A stretch of 63,895 nt of DNA from positions 1-63,895 of the forward strand of contig BRYA01000984.1 in the NCBI GenBank assembly GCA_030267965.1. Reading direction: 5' to 3'. Origin of the DNA: Triparma columacea. Taxonomy: Eukaryota; Sar; Bolidophyceae; Parmales; Triparmaceae. The translations under genes and the position numbers were made by a program. Shown in pieces: positions 52,621 to 63,895 of the stretch (the first letter of the stretch is position 1; each line of letters begins with the position of its first letter). Below the pieces are notes generated by a model that had not been told where the DNA came from, did no database searches, and worked only from the letters and a program-made list of their open reading frames with translations.

Positions 52621-54532
52621 TTACGTGATCACCGTTGGCTCTTTCCTGCCCGTGAACCTTTCCAAGTCCGCAATTTCAGCTGCCTTTTCCCCCAACCCCT
52701 TGAGTTCTTCCTGGCTATTTCCCCCAAAGTTCTCACCGTCGTACTTCTCCAGGTACATCCTCACTGTAGCCCCTGCGCTCCCGGTTCCGGATAGCCGGAA
52801 CACCGCTCTAGCTGGTGAGTCTTTTACGAGAAAGGATAGGATCATACCCTGGTTGGCAGTGACCTCCTTGGTCACGGGGTCAGTGTAGGAGAAGGATTCT
52901 ATCTTATTCAGCTCATAGTCACCTCCGTCCTTAGGGAGCGCCTTCCCGATCATCCCCCTGAGGTTTTCCATCATCTTGTTGGCCCCGTCACTGCCGCACT
53001 CCTCGTAATCATACCTCGCGTAGTAGTGCCTTCCATACTTCTCCCAGTGCTGATTAACAACATCCTCGACAGTCAGGGAGGGGGACCTTGCAAGAATGCT
53101 CAGCCACGCCAACACGGCCCAGAGGCCGTCCTTCTCCCTAATATGGCTGCTCCCCGTGCCGAAGCTCTCCTCGCCGCAGAGAAAGGGGTTGAAGTTCTCC
53201 CCCCCAAGCACCTCTGAGTCCATGAGATTCCCGAAGAACTTCCACCCTGTTGGGGTTACGAAGTTCCTCACCCCCTTCTTCTCCGCGACGACGTCCACGG
53301 CCGCGCTACTAGGCATGCTCCTGGCAACACCCTTGAGCGGCCCATTGGAGGAAATGTCCTCCCACCTGTCTGCAATAACGGCGAGGCTGTCGCTGGGGGT
53401 GACAAAGACTCCCTTTCCGCATATGAGGTTCCTGTCCCCGTCCCCGTCGTTAGCTGCGCCGAGCTTGAAATCCTCACCCTTCCCTGTCTTTCTGCCCTTC
53501 CCGTCCAAACCCATCCTCTCCACCAGCTCCTTTCCATACGTCAAGTTTGGGTCGGGGTGGCATCCCCCAAAGTCCTCCCTAGTATCGCATCTCATGAAGC
53601 AGTCGTCCTTGAAACCCAGTATGTCGCCGAGGACCCTCCTGCCGAAGGGGCCCCCCGCACCGTGCATGCCGTCGAAAAGTATCCTGTTCCCCTTGGACGC
53701 GTAATCCTTGAGGAGCTCAAAGTCAAAGAACTTCTCCAGCGTCGAGACGTAAGCCTCGTAGGGGTCGACGATAACGACTTTGCAGCCTGGTGTGAGGAGC
53801 AAAGCGATGGGTTGATGTGGTTAGTTATGGATTAAAGTCGTAGCTTCTGCTCCCTCCTCCCGAATTCTCACCTCCGACCTTGTAGGTAGTCCCCACCTCC
53901 GCGTTGAGGTCAATGGTCACATCGTCATCGTCGTCGTCGACAATATTAAGCGTCGTCAACCTCTTGCTTTCCTCCCACACCTCCTCCGTAAACCCCTCGT
54001 CCACCGGTTCCCCCCTAGCTCCGTTGAACTTCACCCCAAAGTCAGCATCGGGACCCCCCGGGTTGTGAGACGCGGTGAGGATGATCGCGGCGCTGCAGTC
54101 GTTCTTAGGTGAACGAATGTAAGACGAGCACGAAGGCGTTGACTGGACCCCGTTCTGGGGAACGTGGAGGGTTGATACAATGTCAGAGTTGGCCCCACAA
54201 ATCTTGGAGATTTGCGCTATAGATGGAACGGAGTGGTAGCGACCGTCTGAGGCCAACAGGATGGATAGGGGCTTCGAGGAGGGTGAAGAATTAGTCGACA
54301 GAACGTTCAGGTACGATTGAATTAAGTTGTTCAAGTACATTGAATCCTCTGTCCATATCTTGGTTTTCTTCCGAAGGCCGCTAGTGCCCGGCCTCTGATC
54401 TTGGTAGGCTGTCGTGGGGCGTGAGTATCGAGATGTTGACGGCATGGAGAGGGAAAGTGAGGTTGGCGGTGAGAGAAGAGTCATGAGAAGGAGAAGGAGG
54501 GTGAAGGGTGAAGGTGAAATCCAACTTTTCAT
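52621..54532 (-). CDS. Phosphoglucomutase with a signal peptide (608 aa)
   Basis: Exons 54532-53872 and 53786-52621, phase 1. The chosen ATG (54532) starts a clear signal peptide (FTLLLLLMTLLSPPTSLSL); an ATG 51 bases upstream would bury it. All alpha-D-phosphohexomutase sites are present: catalytic Ser in ILTASHNPGGPD, the metal loop GAANDGDGDRNL, the sugar-binding GEESFGTGSSHIREKDG and the phosphate-binding RLSGTGSAGATVR. N-terminal QRPGTSGLRKK also matches PGM1-type enzymes. It interconverts glucose-1-phosphate and glucose-6-phosphate. The leader suggests a secretory or plastid compartment, where it would serve storage-glucan or cell-wall sugar supply. A DDDDDD run lies near the end of exon 1. 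Confidence 0.93.
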
Positions 54533-55053
54533 TGTGCCTGTGGAGCGTATGCGGCACACATTGTCGTTTGAGGAGGGAGACATGGCAGTGAGGGGAGCGA
54601 TACCAGAGGATATGAATGTAGGGTCAATAGGAGGGTCAATTAGAGTTAAGATTAGGAGTGATGCCGGCGAAGATGAAGGATTAATGTTTGTTTATAGTGG
54701 ATCTAAAGCCTTAATATTAACCTTGATGGTGACGAAGAGCTTTAGTTGGCCGTATGGCGAAATAGAACGTTCGAGTAGTTGCAATAGATACACACAAATT
54801 TGCTCCCTCTTCCTGCTCTTTCAGTAGATTTCAGGATTTCATCATTTCATCATCTTCTTTGCGCTAGTTGAGAATTGAGTGTCCTGCACTGTGTTTTTAG
54901 ATCTAATTGTCAACCGTCGTTGCGTTCTTTATCGTGTTTGGGTCACCACAAACCCTATTCTCAAAAACCTGCCTCCGAGAATTTTCACAACAGCTTGTTT
55001 AGGCACCTTGGAGTAAATTCTTGGTCTCTTTTCATCCGACATCCTCCATCTAT
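54533..55053. other. Divergent intergenic region, PGM and kinase genes
   Basis: About 520 bp. An open + frame (54414-54827) overlaps the PGM exon antisense and is judged spurious. The region near 54830-54900 is T/C-rich. No gene is supported. Confidence 0.5.
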
Positions 55054-56667
55054 ATGAAACGAAAAGCAAAATCTACCGATGACCGGGAAAAGGGCTCAGT
55101 AATGCCCCAAAATCTGGGGGAAAATGACAAACTGCCAAAGTCGAACGGCTTTAAAGTTGGACACAGGGTTAGTATGAGGACCGATACAGGCCAAGACTTG
55201 TATGGGGCTGTCGCAAAGAAGCACTCCCTCGAATTTGTCTACGTTAGATGGGACCATGATGAGAGGCAGAAGAAGAAGGTCCGGATTGATCGGCTCACAA
55301 AGATAACAGTTCCTGTCTTTCCTTCTTCATATTGGGGGTTAGGGTTTCCCTTGTTTCCCTCCTTGGATAAGCCAGCTGTGACGAGGGAGAAGCAGGATGA
55401 GGACAAGGACGGGGAAGAGGAAGAGCAAGAGCAAGAGAAGGCTGGGATAGAAGAAGAGGATGGGCCCAATATTTGCGGTAATTCCGTAGACAGCATTATG
55501 ACAGGGGACATGGTGATGAACAGATTCGAGGCCATAGAGCCGCTAGGAGAGGGGGGGACGGCAGTGGTATGGAAGGGAGTCGACACTGAGACTGGAAAGT
55601 GAGTACAAGGCTTTATTCTCGACGTGGCCCTACAAACTCTCCCCTAACCCTGCCTGGCCCCTCTCCCCCCCTTCAAGACTTGTTGCAATCAAGAGGATCG
55701 TGCACAAGCTGAGGTGAGAATTGACAAGGAGAAATTCAAAAATGTCGTGCGAAGCGCTCATCACTCCACATATCGCTTCGCATATCACAGCAAAATGCTC
55801 TACGATCGCGAACTAGACGTCCTCTACACCAATGCTAGCAACCTCCGAGTCCCCAACATTATCGGTGAAGCTAAAGATGACCGTGTTGTGGTTATGGAGT
55901 TTGTGGGGCAGAAGACCGTTAAGGATTACGCCATGCCAAGGGCGACGAAGCGGCTCAAAATCCTGGGGCTGGACTCGTTTTCCGTAGCGGCTGGCATGAT
56001 TGCCGCTCTTCGAACACTACACGAGAGGGGATGGGCCCATAGGGATATCAAGCCTGCCAATTTTGTGGTCCCAGACTGTCCTGGTGCACACAAGGCTGCG
56101 AATCTTAAGATTGTAGACTTCGGACTTTCCAAGAGTTTCGTTAGGGAGAGGAAGGGGGGGAAGGATAAGGAGGCGTGGCCCAACATGGTGTTGGGGGTGT
56201 GCACTGACAAAGATGCCGATAAAGAGTGGTGCATCAGGGAAGAGACCAAGCGCAGCGGAAGCTTTCGCGGCACCGCCATGTACGCGAGTAGGAGGGCCCA
56301 CGACGGCATGGACGTGGGGAGGGCTGATGACCTCATCGGCGTCGTCTACACCTTCCTCGACTTGGTGAATGGGGGCCTGAGCTGGAGAGAGTACACGAGA
56401 GGGAGCAAAAAGGATAGGCATAAGGTTAGAGGCCTCAAGGACTTTTCGGACCCTAGCAATAAGTGGTGCCCATGCGAGGTCCTCGAGGGGAACGAGAGGT
56501 TCAAAGAAAAGGTGAGGGGACTGATTGACTACCTCGAGTCGGTGGTTTGGGAAGAAGACCCAGATTACGACCGTGTCGTCAAGGACCTGAAAGAGGCCGC
56601 CACCTTCGCGGACTCGTCTAGGGAAAGGGGAGCGGTCAAGATAAAGTGGAGTGAGAGAGAGATGTAA
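55054..56667 (+). CDS. CK1/TTBK-like protein kinase with an N-terminal Tudor-like domain (485 aa)
   Basis: Exons 55054-55598, 55678-55713 and 55791-56667, phases 2 and 2. The 77-bp second intron is stop-free in one frame and would be missed by frame calling; splicing gives AIKRIVHKLS-KMLYDRELDV, as expected for a beta3-Lys and the helix C. Residues 30-85 (FKVGHRVSMRTDTGQDLYGA, ending RIDRLTKI) look like a Tudor/SH3-like barrel. Kinase marks are LGEGGTAVVWKG (Gly loop), VAIK, WAHRDIKPANF (catalytic loop), VDFGLSK and FRGTAMYASRRAHDGMDVGR then DDLIGVVYTFLDLVNGGLSW, close to CK1/tau-tubulin kinases. The activation segment has a long insertion (about 40 residues). An active Ser/Thr kinase is likely. 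Confidence 0.88.
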
Positions 56668-56709
56668 GATGGTGGTGTTTAACGTGGTAAAACGGAATGA
56701 AAGAAAGTT

Positions 56710-59700
56710 TTACACAACAAACACGTTTCCTGGATTTTCATCGTCATCTTCGTCGTCATCCCCCACGTCCTTCAAACCCAACTCGTCGTCATCGTCGCTG
56801 TCCAAATCCAAGTCCTTCATGATGTCGTCGAACGATTGGAATTTGAAGCTTGACTTTGGCTTGAGGATGCCACCGCCTTTACTCCCACTCTCACCAACTA
56901 CTAAGACATTGGAGCCGTCGCTGTCATCGTCTCTCTCGTCCGAGAATTTGATGGTTTTCCTCGTCTTTCTGGGCGTCCTTTCTTTGCCCTCCTTACCCTC
57001 CTCCCCCTCCTCTTCCTCCTCCCCATCTTCCTCCCTCTTCCCCTTCTCCCCCCTCGTAACGATACCAATATCGAAGTTTCTGTAACTTGTGGTCATCAAG
57101 GCCATTTTTTCGCTCAAGGCGTCGAGTTCATCCCCTCCCTCCTCCCCTTCTCCTTCTCCTTCTCCTTCTCCTTCGACCAAGTCCCCAAATATTTGCGTCC
57201 TCTGTTTCACCATCACCTGCCAGCTCTGCTCTGCAGCCCTCTTGACCCTTTCCTCCTCCTCCTTCCTTTCTCTCTTTCTCTCCGCCAAGTTCTTCCCCCC
57301 CTTTTCAACCCCTCCTCTCCCTTCCTCCTCTCCCTCCTCTCCCCCACCCTTCATTTCAATGAGTTTCGCTATCATTCCCTTGGAGCTGCTCCTCATGACT
57401 GTGGCGAAAAAGGTTTCCCAGCCCTTTCTCTTCTCTGCGCCCTTCCCTCCCTCCCTGTCCCTCTTTTCTCTCCTGATTCTCTCCGCTTCCTCTAACTTCC
57501 TTCTCATCTTGTCCTTCTTCTGTTGCTCCCTTTCCCCCTCCCTCCAAAACCTCGGGCAGTAGACGTTGCCGATATTCATAGGCACTTCCTCATGCAGAGG
57601 CCTCGCACCCTTAAGCCCGAGCCCTCCCTTCCCCCGGTTCTTGCTTTTCATCCTGCGCTTTTGGAGCGCGTTATTGTGGCTCACCCTCTTGCCGAACTTA
57701 ACAAGGCCGCCCCAGCGCTCCATCTGAGTCCTGATTATTTTTTGGATTATGACAACGGCCTGCTCCTTGTTTGGTCTCCTCTTCGCCACCCACGTGCCAT
57801 ACCACTGCTGACTAATGAGGAAGCCTCCCGCGTCCTTCTCCAGAAGACTCTTCATGAATTTCACAATAATGTGCGCTGCTTCGATCTCGTTCAGCTCTTC
57901 CCTCCCTCCAGTCGCCTCAGCCCAGTTCTTTCTCCTCTTACTCCTGGGAGTGAGAATGTCATCCCCTCCCATGATCTCAGGTTTCTCGTCCAAAACCACT
58001 CCAGGCAATTTCCTATGCTTGTACTGGTACCTTGCATTGACCACATCCCAGATCTTGTCGTAGTGGTTTTTCAGCTTCTTTGTCACCTTCTCCCTCTTGA
58101 GCTTGTCCCTCATCCTGTCCCGAACCTCAGCCTTCACCACGTACATCTGACTCTCCCCCCATTTGATATGCCTCAGCCATCTCTGAATCCTCAAAGCGTT
58201 CGCGACTCTTATCGCGCGCCACCTCCTGTACCCGTTTTGGCTCAAGATAATCAAGTGCTTCCTCTTTACCTTCATGGACAAGTTCTTCATGACCTTGTAA
58301 TTCCATACGGCCTGGATGAAAAGGCTGGACTTTTCTTTCTTCGCCCTCCCGGCGTACAGAGTAAGATTGATCCTGCTTATCCTCCTCATTGCGCGCTCGT
58401 TGTTCTCGACTATTTTCTGTGCGAAGGCTTTGCTCGCTTCAGCAACCTCCTGCGCCCTTCTTTCGGCCCTCGTCATGTTGAGTTTGTTCTGCAAGGCGTC
58501 GTTCCCCAAATTCTTCAGGTCTGACACCATTTGCAGGCGCTTTATAGCATTTGCATTGTCCCTCGCGGTCTCTTGCAAGGTCTTGAAGAGTTGTATTTCT
58601 CTACTATTACCGGGCAGTTGTTTCGTCATGATGGTTAAGGTCGCCTCCATCCTTTGGTCGATTGGTTTCACTTTGGTCGTGCAGTCCTTCAACTTTTCAT
58701 TCCTCGCGCCAGACAGCAGCTTCTCCAGAATCAGTTCTACCTGGTGAAGCTTCGATACACTCAGGGCGTACCTTTGCTGGGGCTTCCTGTGTTGCACGAT
58801 CTCCTTGAGGTGGATGGTAGCCTGGAGAAAATGAAGCACGGTCGTTGCGAACCTGTGATAAGTTGTCAGAGCGTGGTGGTGAGCCATAAAGCCGTCGTCT
58901 GCGAACTGTCGGGGGGGGGGGGGGCACTGTTACCACCGTCAAAGCTTACCTATCCCATCGCTCGCTGTCCGTCAGTTCCTTTTTCATCACCTTCGACCTC
59001 TTGACTAGAACTTTCTCATAGTAATACTTACACCGTCTGGTAACCTTCGTTTTCTTCACTTGGAACGTATTGCTGTGCCTCATAGCCCTCATGGTCCCCA
59101 CCCTATTCCCCTCTCTCATTGCATTTTGCATGCGCTCCTGGTTCCTTTTCTCGTTCTCATGGTCCAGCCTCTCCTTTCTCGCAGCCCAAACGTCTGCCAT
59201 TTCCTTCTCCCTCCTGCCCATGAGAATCTTTGCCTCGGTCAGAGCCCCCAGTGCACTCTTTGTCACTCTCTTTAAGTAATCATTCTCTTGGACGACAGCG
59301 GAACTCTCTGCGCGAATGCGCCTATTAAGCCTCTGGTTCAAAACATAAAGCCTCATGTGCTGGGATCTGAGGGCAGTGTCGTAGTTCAGTCTTTCCCTTT
59401 CAAACCTTTCAAACTTCTTCATGTCCCTCACGGCCAAACTCGCCACAGCGTACTCCTCGGCTGCGTTGAGCGAAGCGATAACCGGAGGGCGGTAGTTGGT
59501 ATAAGAATTAGGGCGGCGTTCCCCCTTTGCCTATTCCACTCTCACCTCTCCTCCTCTGCTTGTTAATTCCCTCACACACACCCACGCAGTCGATAACTTC
59601 GTCGAGTAATTGTTCCTTCCACTTTCTGGCTTCGTAGGCAATTCTCCTGTAAACGCTCCTTCTGACCCTCATCAGCTTGCTGAGGTCGGAGATGACCTTC

Positions 59701-62700
59701 GCAGAGACCAGTTGTTCATTGATGACGCCCCTAACGAAACCCGCGACGTCCTGGAGGCTGTCCAACTCTAGCTTCATCACCACGGCGTAAATAAATTTTG
59801 GAGTTCCGTCGGCGGTAACAACTTTCCTAACGTGAGCGCCTCTAAAAGCGTCAAGGTGGTCGCACACTGTCCTGAAGTATGGATAAATTTTGCTGAATTG
59901 GACACGTCCCATTCCATAACCGAGGTCTCGGATAGACTCGCTAACGTTGAGGAGGGTGTCTGTTGTTCTATCCAACATGAGAAGCACCCCAGTTTCCCTC
60001 CTTACGAGATTCTGGATCCCTCTGATGTTTTCCAACAAAGTTCCGAGACTCACAGAGCTCAGCAGGGACTCGTGGACATTTTCGATTCGCCTCTTCACTC
60101 CCGTTTCCATCTTTGTGACGTTGGCCAGGGCGGCGGATAGCATCCATGGGACGTATGTGGCGATGACCCCCTCAATCTTTGTGGTAGGATGGTCAATGAA
60201 TGTTTCCCCGACCTTTGCATTGAGGTGCTTCAAGTCGTTCTTGGTCACCCCTATGTTTTTGCTTATGGCGATCTCACTCTCGTCAGTGATGAAGTACTTC
60301 TTGGACTGAAAACTCGTGGTATTAATGTAGTGCCTCGCGAGAGAGTTCATGTTAGGGAAGAAGCCGAGAGAAGAATGTGGAAGATTGGTCTTCATCCAAA
60401 AGAGAAGGTCGGGGTATGGGATATGCGTGACCGCTTTGAATTCTACTCCGGGCGCCTTGGCCGTGAGGGTCAATTGCATGTGCTCAGAGATAGAGGACGT
60501 TGCATCATTCATATACCGTAGAGAGTACAGGCTGCGGTGCGTTAACAATGAGTATTTAACAATGAGCGATGAGCGATTGACAGCGAGCGATGAAAGATGA
60601 GCGATGGGCAAAGGAGGAGGAATTGTTTTAATAGTCTTGTCCATTCTCACCTACTTGCAACCCCGTTTCTTCCCTCACCCCTCAGTAGGACGCCAAGCTC
60701 GTCGCTGAGTATTTTGTTCAGCATGTGGGCGCTAGGGAGGGGAAATGGAAAGGAGTATTGTGTAAACTTGGGGATTATCAGGTTCTCCTTCACCTCCTTT
60801 CTCAGGTTAAGCATAATGGGATTCTCGAGCTTCTTAGTCTTGAAGAAGAACTGGGCCTTTCTGCGAACTTGCTCTGAAATAAACACACCCGACACCTTAA
60901 TGAGGTGAGAGTCAATTTTCCTGAAGCGAACGTGTTCCTCGACCCTGCAGTCCTCGTGGTACCGTCCTATCCTGCCCCTAAAGAATTTATCTACGGCTGC
61001 AGCTCGCAGCGCTCTCGTCGGGGCTCGCTTCTTGATCAAAAACCTCCTCGCCGTTTTTTGAAGTTTGTAAGATGCAAGTCTTTCCTGCTTCATCTTCCGG
61101 CCGCCCTTGACGAATCTAATTAGATAGTGCCGTAGTGTGTATTGCAGACCGTGGTGGTCGGCCCTTTTCTCAACCTCTTTGTCCCACCACTGGCGAAACC
61201 AGGTGTTCCAGGAACGCAATCTGAAGTGTTCAAATGTAGTCCTGGCCACCAAGTCCCCGCGCCGTCGCACGTCCCTCCTGTAGGCCGTCAAGTCTGCCCA
61301 CTCGTACAATACACGCCTAGTGTACATAGTGAAGAAGTGCTTGGCCGCCTGCTCGTTGAGTTTCTTCGTTCGCTTGCTGACGTAAGCGAAGTCGTACATG
61401 CGGCCGAGTGCGATGCCACAGAACTTTGCGTTCCGCTTGACGGCTAGGGCGGCGCTCCCTTTGCTAATAGCATTGTGGCGATGGCTCCTCCGCCTGAGGT
61501 TTAGGAACCTCAAGCCTCTCGCGATAACCCTCCACATATTCATGTAATGAACAAAGTTCTTCCAATTCTTCATTGTGCTCAGCTTGAGCCTCGTCTCTCT
61601 AGCCTTCTTCGCCCCTGACCATGCAAAAAGGGCATTGCGAGCGTCGGACAAGATCTTGTTTGCGACCTTGATATTACGGTGACCGATCCTCCCGTCAAGG
61701 ATTGTGTGAGCGTGGTGGAGCCGCGCAATGCAGAGCGAAGGGTGGTCACTGAAGAGATGGAGGCCGTTCGCGTCGGTCCAACCCCCAAACTGCGGCGAAT
61801 GAATGTTTGCGTTAGTGTTTAGATTGTTGTGCTGTTCCCAATTGGCCTATTATACTTACCTGCATCTCGCAGACTTGGACACACATTTTGGCAGCATCTT
61901 CAGCCCACCCGGAAGAATTCTTCCCCCTCAGCCTATAGTACTGAGCGACTTTGGCCCAGCACTGGGACTCGATTGAAAGGAGAGTTGTTGGGAGCTCCTC
62001 GGGTTCGATTGCGCGTCCGTCTTTTCGCCATATCGTGCGAAGTATGTCTCCAACAGCGCGGCACTGCACAGCTTTGAGGGAGGCCTCCGCGATTCCAACA
62101 AGAAGAGTGTGGTCCCGTGTGATTCTCAAGACCTCATCCTCGTTGTCCATCACCTGAAACTTCAAAGCGCCCATGTCCTTGATCTTACGGCTGAGGTTTG
62201 TTCGCCGCACGTCCTTTGGGAGGGACTTCAGGAGGCGACCGCAAGCTTTTTGGGGCCTACCGCACATAAAGCATTGCTCCGCCGCCCACTTATCTTCATT
62301 TCCCATGTACCGAGGGTTCATCAACTCAAGGAGGTTGCGCCCTTTCTTCAAAAGCTCAGTTCCCTCAATGTACTTGCTGTACTTGTACTGCGCTTTTGGA
62401 ATCAGGGCGCAGAGTTGCTCCTCTGTGATTTCGGGTGGCGCAAGATTGAGCCACTGCTTCAGGACCTTGATAAGCTCGTACTCTTTCTCCTTGCAGTAGA
62501 GCTCCTCAACAGGGTAGACGAAAGTCCTTCTGTACTTGAAGCCTCTGTACCACCTTATAATCTCCCGAGATGCCAAGTCTCTCCTACGATTATAACACAG
62601 CTCCCTTGCACACTTTTGAAACTTTTGTGTAAAGAGTGTTTTGAGGAACTTGCGTCTTTGCAGCCTGCCCCTATAGAGGCGCTGGATATAGGTGGCGGCA

Positions 62701-63832
62701 CTGTGTTCGTAAAGCACCTCCCGGCTATCCTGGTAGCTGTCTGCTAGCGCATCGGACAGGTAGAAGGGGAGGGAGGGGTGCGAGTGATTCTTTGTTCGCT
62801 TAGGTTTTTTCTTTCGTTCCTTTTTCGGTGGCGGAGGGGAGGTTGACGTGGAGGCTGAGGCACTAGAGAGTTTGGGATCAACAGCAACCCTTTCTTCCTC
62901 TACGCACTCCTCCTCATGCTCCTCCTCGTTCTCCTCCTCGTACTCCTCCTCTTGAGCTTTCAACGCCTCTGCTAGTTTGGCTTCGCGCTCTGCTGTGAGC
63001 TCTGTTATTAAGCCGTCTATGCTGAAGTTCTTGGCCCATTTGGGGGTTTTGACGCGGTTCCTCTCATATTCCTCGCGAAGTTTTTCTTCTTCCTGCGCGG
63101 GAGCGAGTGGTGCAGGAAAGGAGGTGGTTTTTAGTGGCACTGTTGAGGCGTCATCCCAGTGATGCATGGCCTTTCGCCCACTCTCACCTCCACCTTCCAC
63201 TTCTTCATGAGCCTAGCTCGTTCGATTTCACTTGGTTTCTTGTGTTTGGCCTTGATCTTCTTTATTAAGCTTGACGCTCGCTCGGCCCGCTTCATGTCCT
63301 CCTCTCGCTCCAGCATGAGCTTCGTCTTCTTGTTCTGATCGACTCCAAGATGAATTACCTTGCCGATATCTGTAATCCACTGCATTGTTAGCGTCTTATC
63401 GCTAGTGGCAATGTAGTGTTTCTTGTGGACAATAATCTTCTTGTGTTTCGAAGGTTCAGTAATTTCCACAGTGTGGATCCTTGGGGCGGGGAAGGGGAGA
63501 AGGGGAGGGGGGTGAGCAGGGGAGGGGGGGAGAGGGGGGGGGCGAGAGGGGGGCTCACCTTGCGAGCTTCCGCTTTCCCCCACGTTCTGATTTTATGAGG
63601 CGACCACTCTCGCCACCATAAATAACCCTCGCATTTTCCAGAGAAAGAGCCCGGTAACATTTTGTGGCCGTCTTTGAAGGATGCAGGGAGACGATCTTGG
63701 TGTAAGGGTCGAGAATGCAGTACATTTCGGCCCATCCGTCTTTATCGTTTTTGATATTCGTCGTCTGGACATAGACCACTCCGGTCAGTGTCATTGCACG
63801 AACGTTATCGGAAAAGGTGAGAGCGTGAGCAT
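56710..63832 (-). CDS. Giant PH- and IQ-motif coiled-coil protein, partial at the right edge (at least 2191 aa)
   Basis: Exons 63832 (acceptor; continues past the window)-63559, 63479-63188, 63092-61860, 61789-60651, 60531-59546, 59460-58950 and 58852-56710; every junction matches in phase. The N-terminal part seen here is a PH-like domain (MTLTGVVYVQTTNIKNDKDG through DKTLTMQWITDIGKVIHL). Then come helical regions with basic IQ-like motifs: AATYIQRLYRGRLQRRKFLK, KLQKTARRFLIKKRAPTR, ALRIQRWLRHIKWGESQMY and AVVIIQKIIRTQMERWG. The last 400 residues are Glu/Lys/Asp-rich and disordered. IQ motifs bind calmodulin or EF-hand light chains. No motor domain is seen in the part present. A membrane- or cytoskeleton-linked scaffold is inferred. 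Either the first ATG seen (63794) is internal or upstream exons lie beyond the window. Confidence 0.8.
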
Positions 63833-63876
63833 CTGAAAGTTGTTTGTGGTGCTGTTGCGGGCAGGGGAGGAGGGAA

Positions 63877-63895
63877 GGGGGGGGGGGGGGGGGGG
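63877..63895. other. Terminal poly-G run
   Basis: Nineteen consecutive G at the right edge of the window, in the same homopolymer class as the tract at the internal gap. It is likely to be where assembly or sequencing lost continuity. Confidence 0.7.

Noticed and set aside
54414..54827. 137-codon + frame, MGREYRDVDGMERE onward
   Set aside because: Overlaps the phosphoglucomutase signal peptide exon antisense and has no domain.
55714..55790. Coding sequence RIDKEKFKNVVRSAHHSTYRF in the kinase
   Set aside because: Splicing this 77-bp stretch out joins the VAIK exon to helix C in phase; the frame over it is accidental.
57089..58747. Long Ser/Pro/Leu-rich + frames of 157, 333 and 143 codons
   Set aside because: Antisense of the acidic and helical tail of the PH/IQ protein.

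Overview
This window is one end of a eukaryotic nuclear chromosome. It opens with ten copies of the CCCTAA telomere repeat (telomere strand TTAGGG), runs through about 1.1 kb of G-poor subtelomeric repeats, and then becomes gene-dense. About 24 protein genes could be modelled by joining reading frames at GT-AG splice sites. Most introns are 70-150 bp, with donors close to GTGAG and acceptors often preceded by runs of C. Intergenic gaps are mostly 30-600 bp and genes lie on both strands. No tRNA, rRNA, transposon or CRISPR was recognised. Compact genes, short introns, a few proteins with plastid-style N-termini, and polytopic membrane families that I associate with microalgae suggest a small stramenopile (heterokont) alga, possibly a bolidophyte/parmalean. 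That assignment is inference.

Layout. 1-1130: telomere and simple or degenerate repeats. 1157-6774: a polytopic membrane protein (minus), a Cys-rich gene broken by two compensating frameshifts (minus), and an EF-hand-like multi-pass membrane protein (plus). 7066-16957: a VWA/Cache receptor-like protein resembling calcium-channel alpha2-delta subunits, a short LRR protein, a two-RRM glycine-rich RNA-binding protein, a CLPTM1-family protein and a ten-finger C2H2 protein. 16958-17975: gene-poor, with exon-like relics. 17976-30432: a GT60 (Skp1-type) GlcNAc-transferase, a tail-anchored heme-oxygenase-like protein, a 2,412-residue XMAP215/CKAP5 TOG protein, and a GT17 glycosyltransferase interrupted by a 45-base assembly gap. 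30653-41384: DRG1 GTPase, a beta-helix plus TPR protein, a CEP95-like centrosomal protein, a Cys-protease-like protein, an SPF45-like splicing factor, an RNase H and a DRAM/Frag1-like membrane protein. 41583-46250: a 1,377-residue protein whose parts align by eye to a TRPM-type SLOG domain followed by two SLATT-like two-TM modules. 46408-63895: CCT7 chaperonin, a PAP2/sphingomyelin-synthase-like enzyme, a small membrane protein, a DUF1415-WW fusion with a plastid-like leader, a phosphoglucomutase with a signal peptide, a Tudor-like plus CK1/TTBK-like kinase, and a giant PH/IQ-motif coiled-coil protein that runs off the right edge.

Several products would act on microtubules and centrosomes (CKAP5-like, CCT7, CEP95-like, the TTBK-like kinase), others in glycan or sugar metabolism (GT60, GT17, phosphoglucomutase). 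The genes do not form an operon-like unit, so neighbourhood says little about function. The most unusual item is the SLOG-SLATT-SLATT-like protein, whose nucleotide-binding signature appears degenerate.

All exon models come from reading frames and splice-site phase by eye. No transcript or homology search was run.
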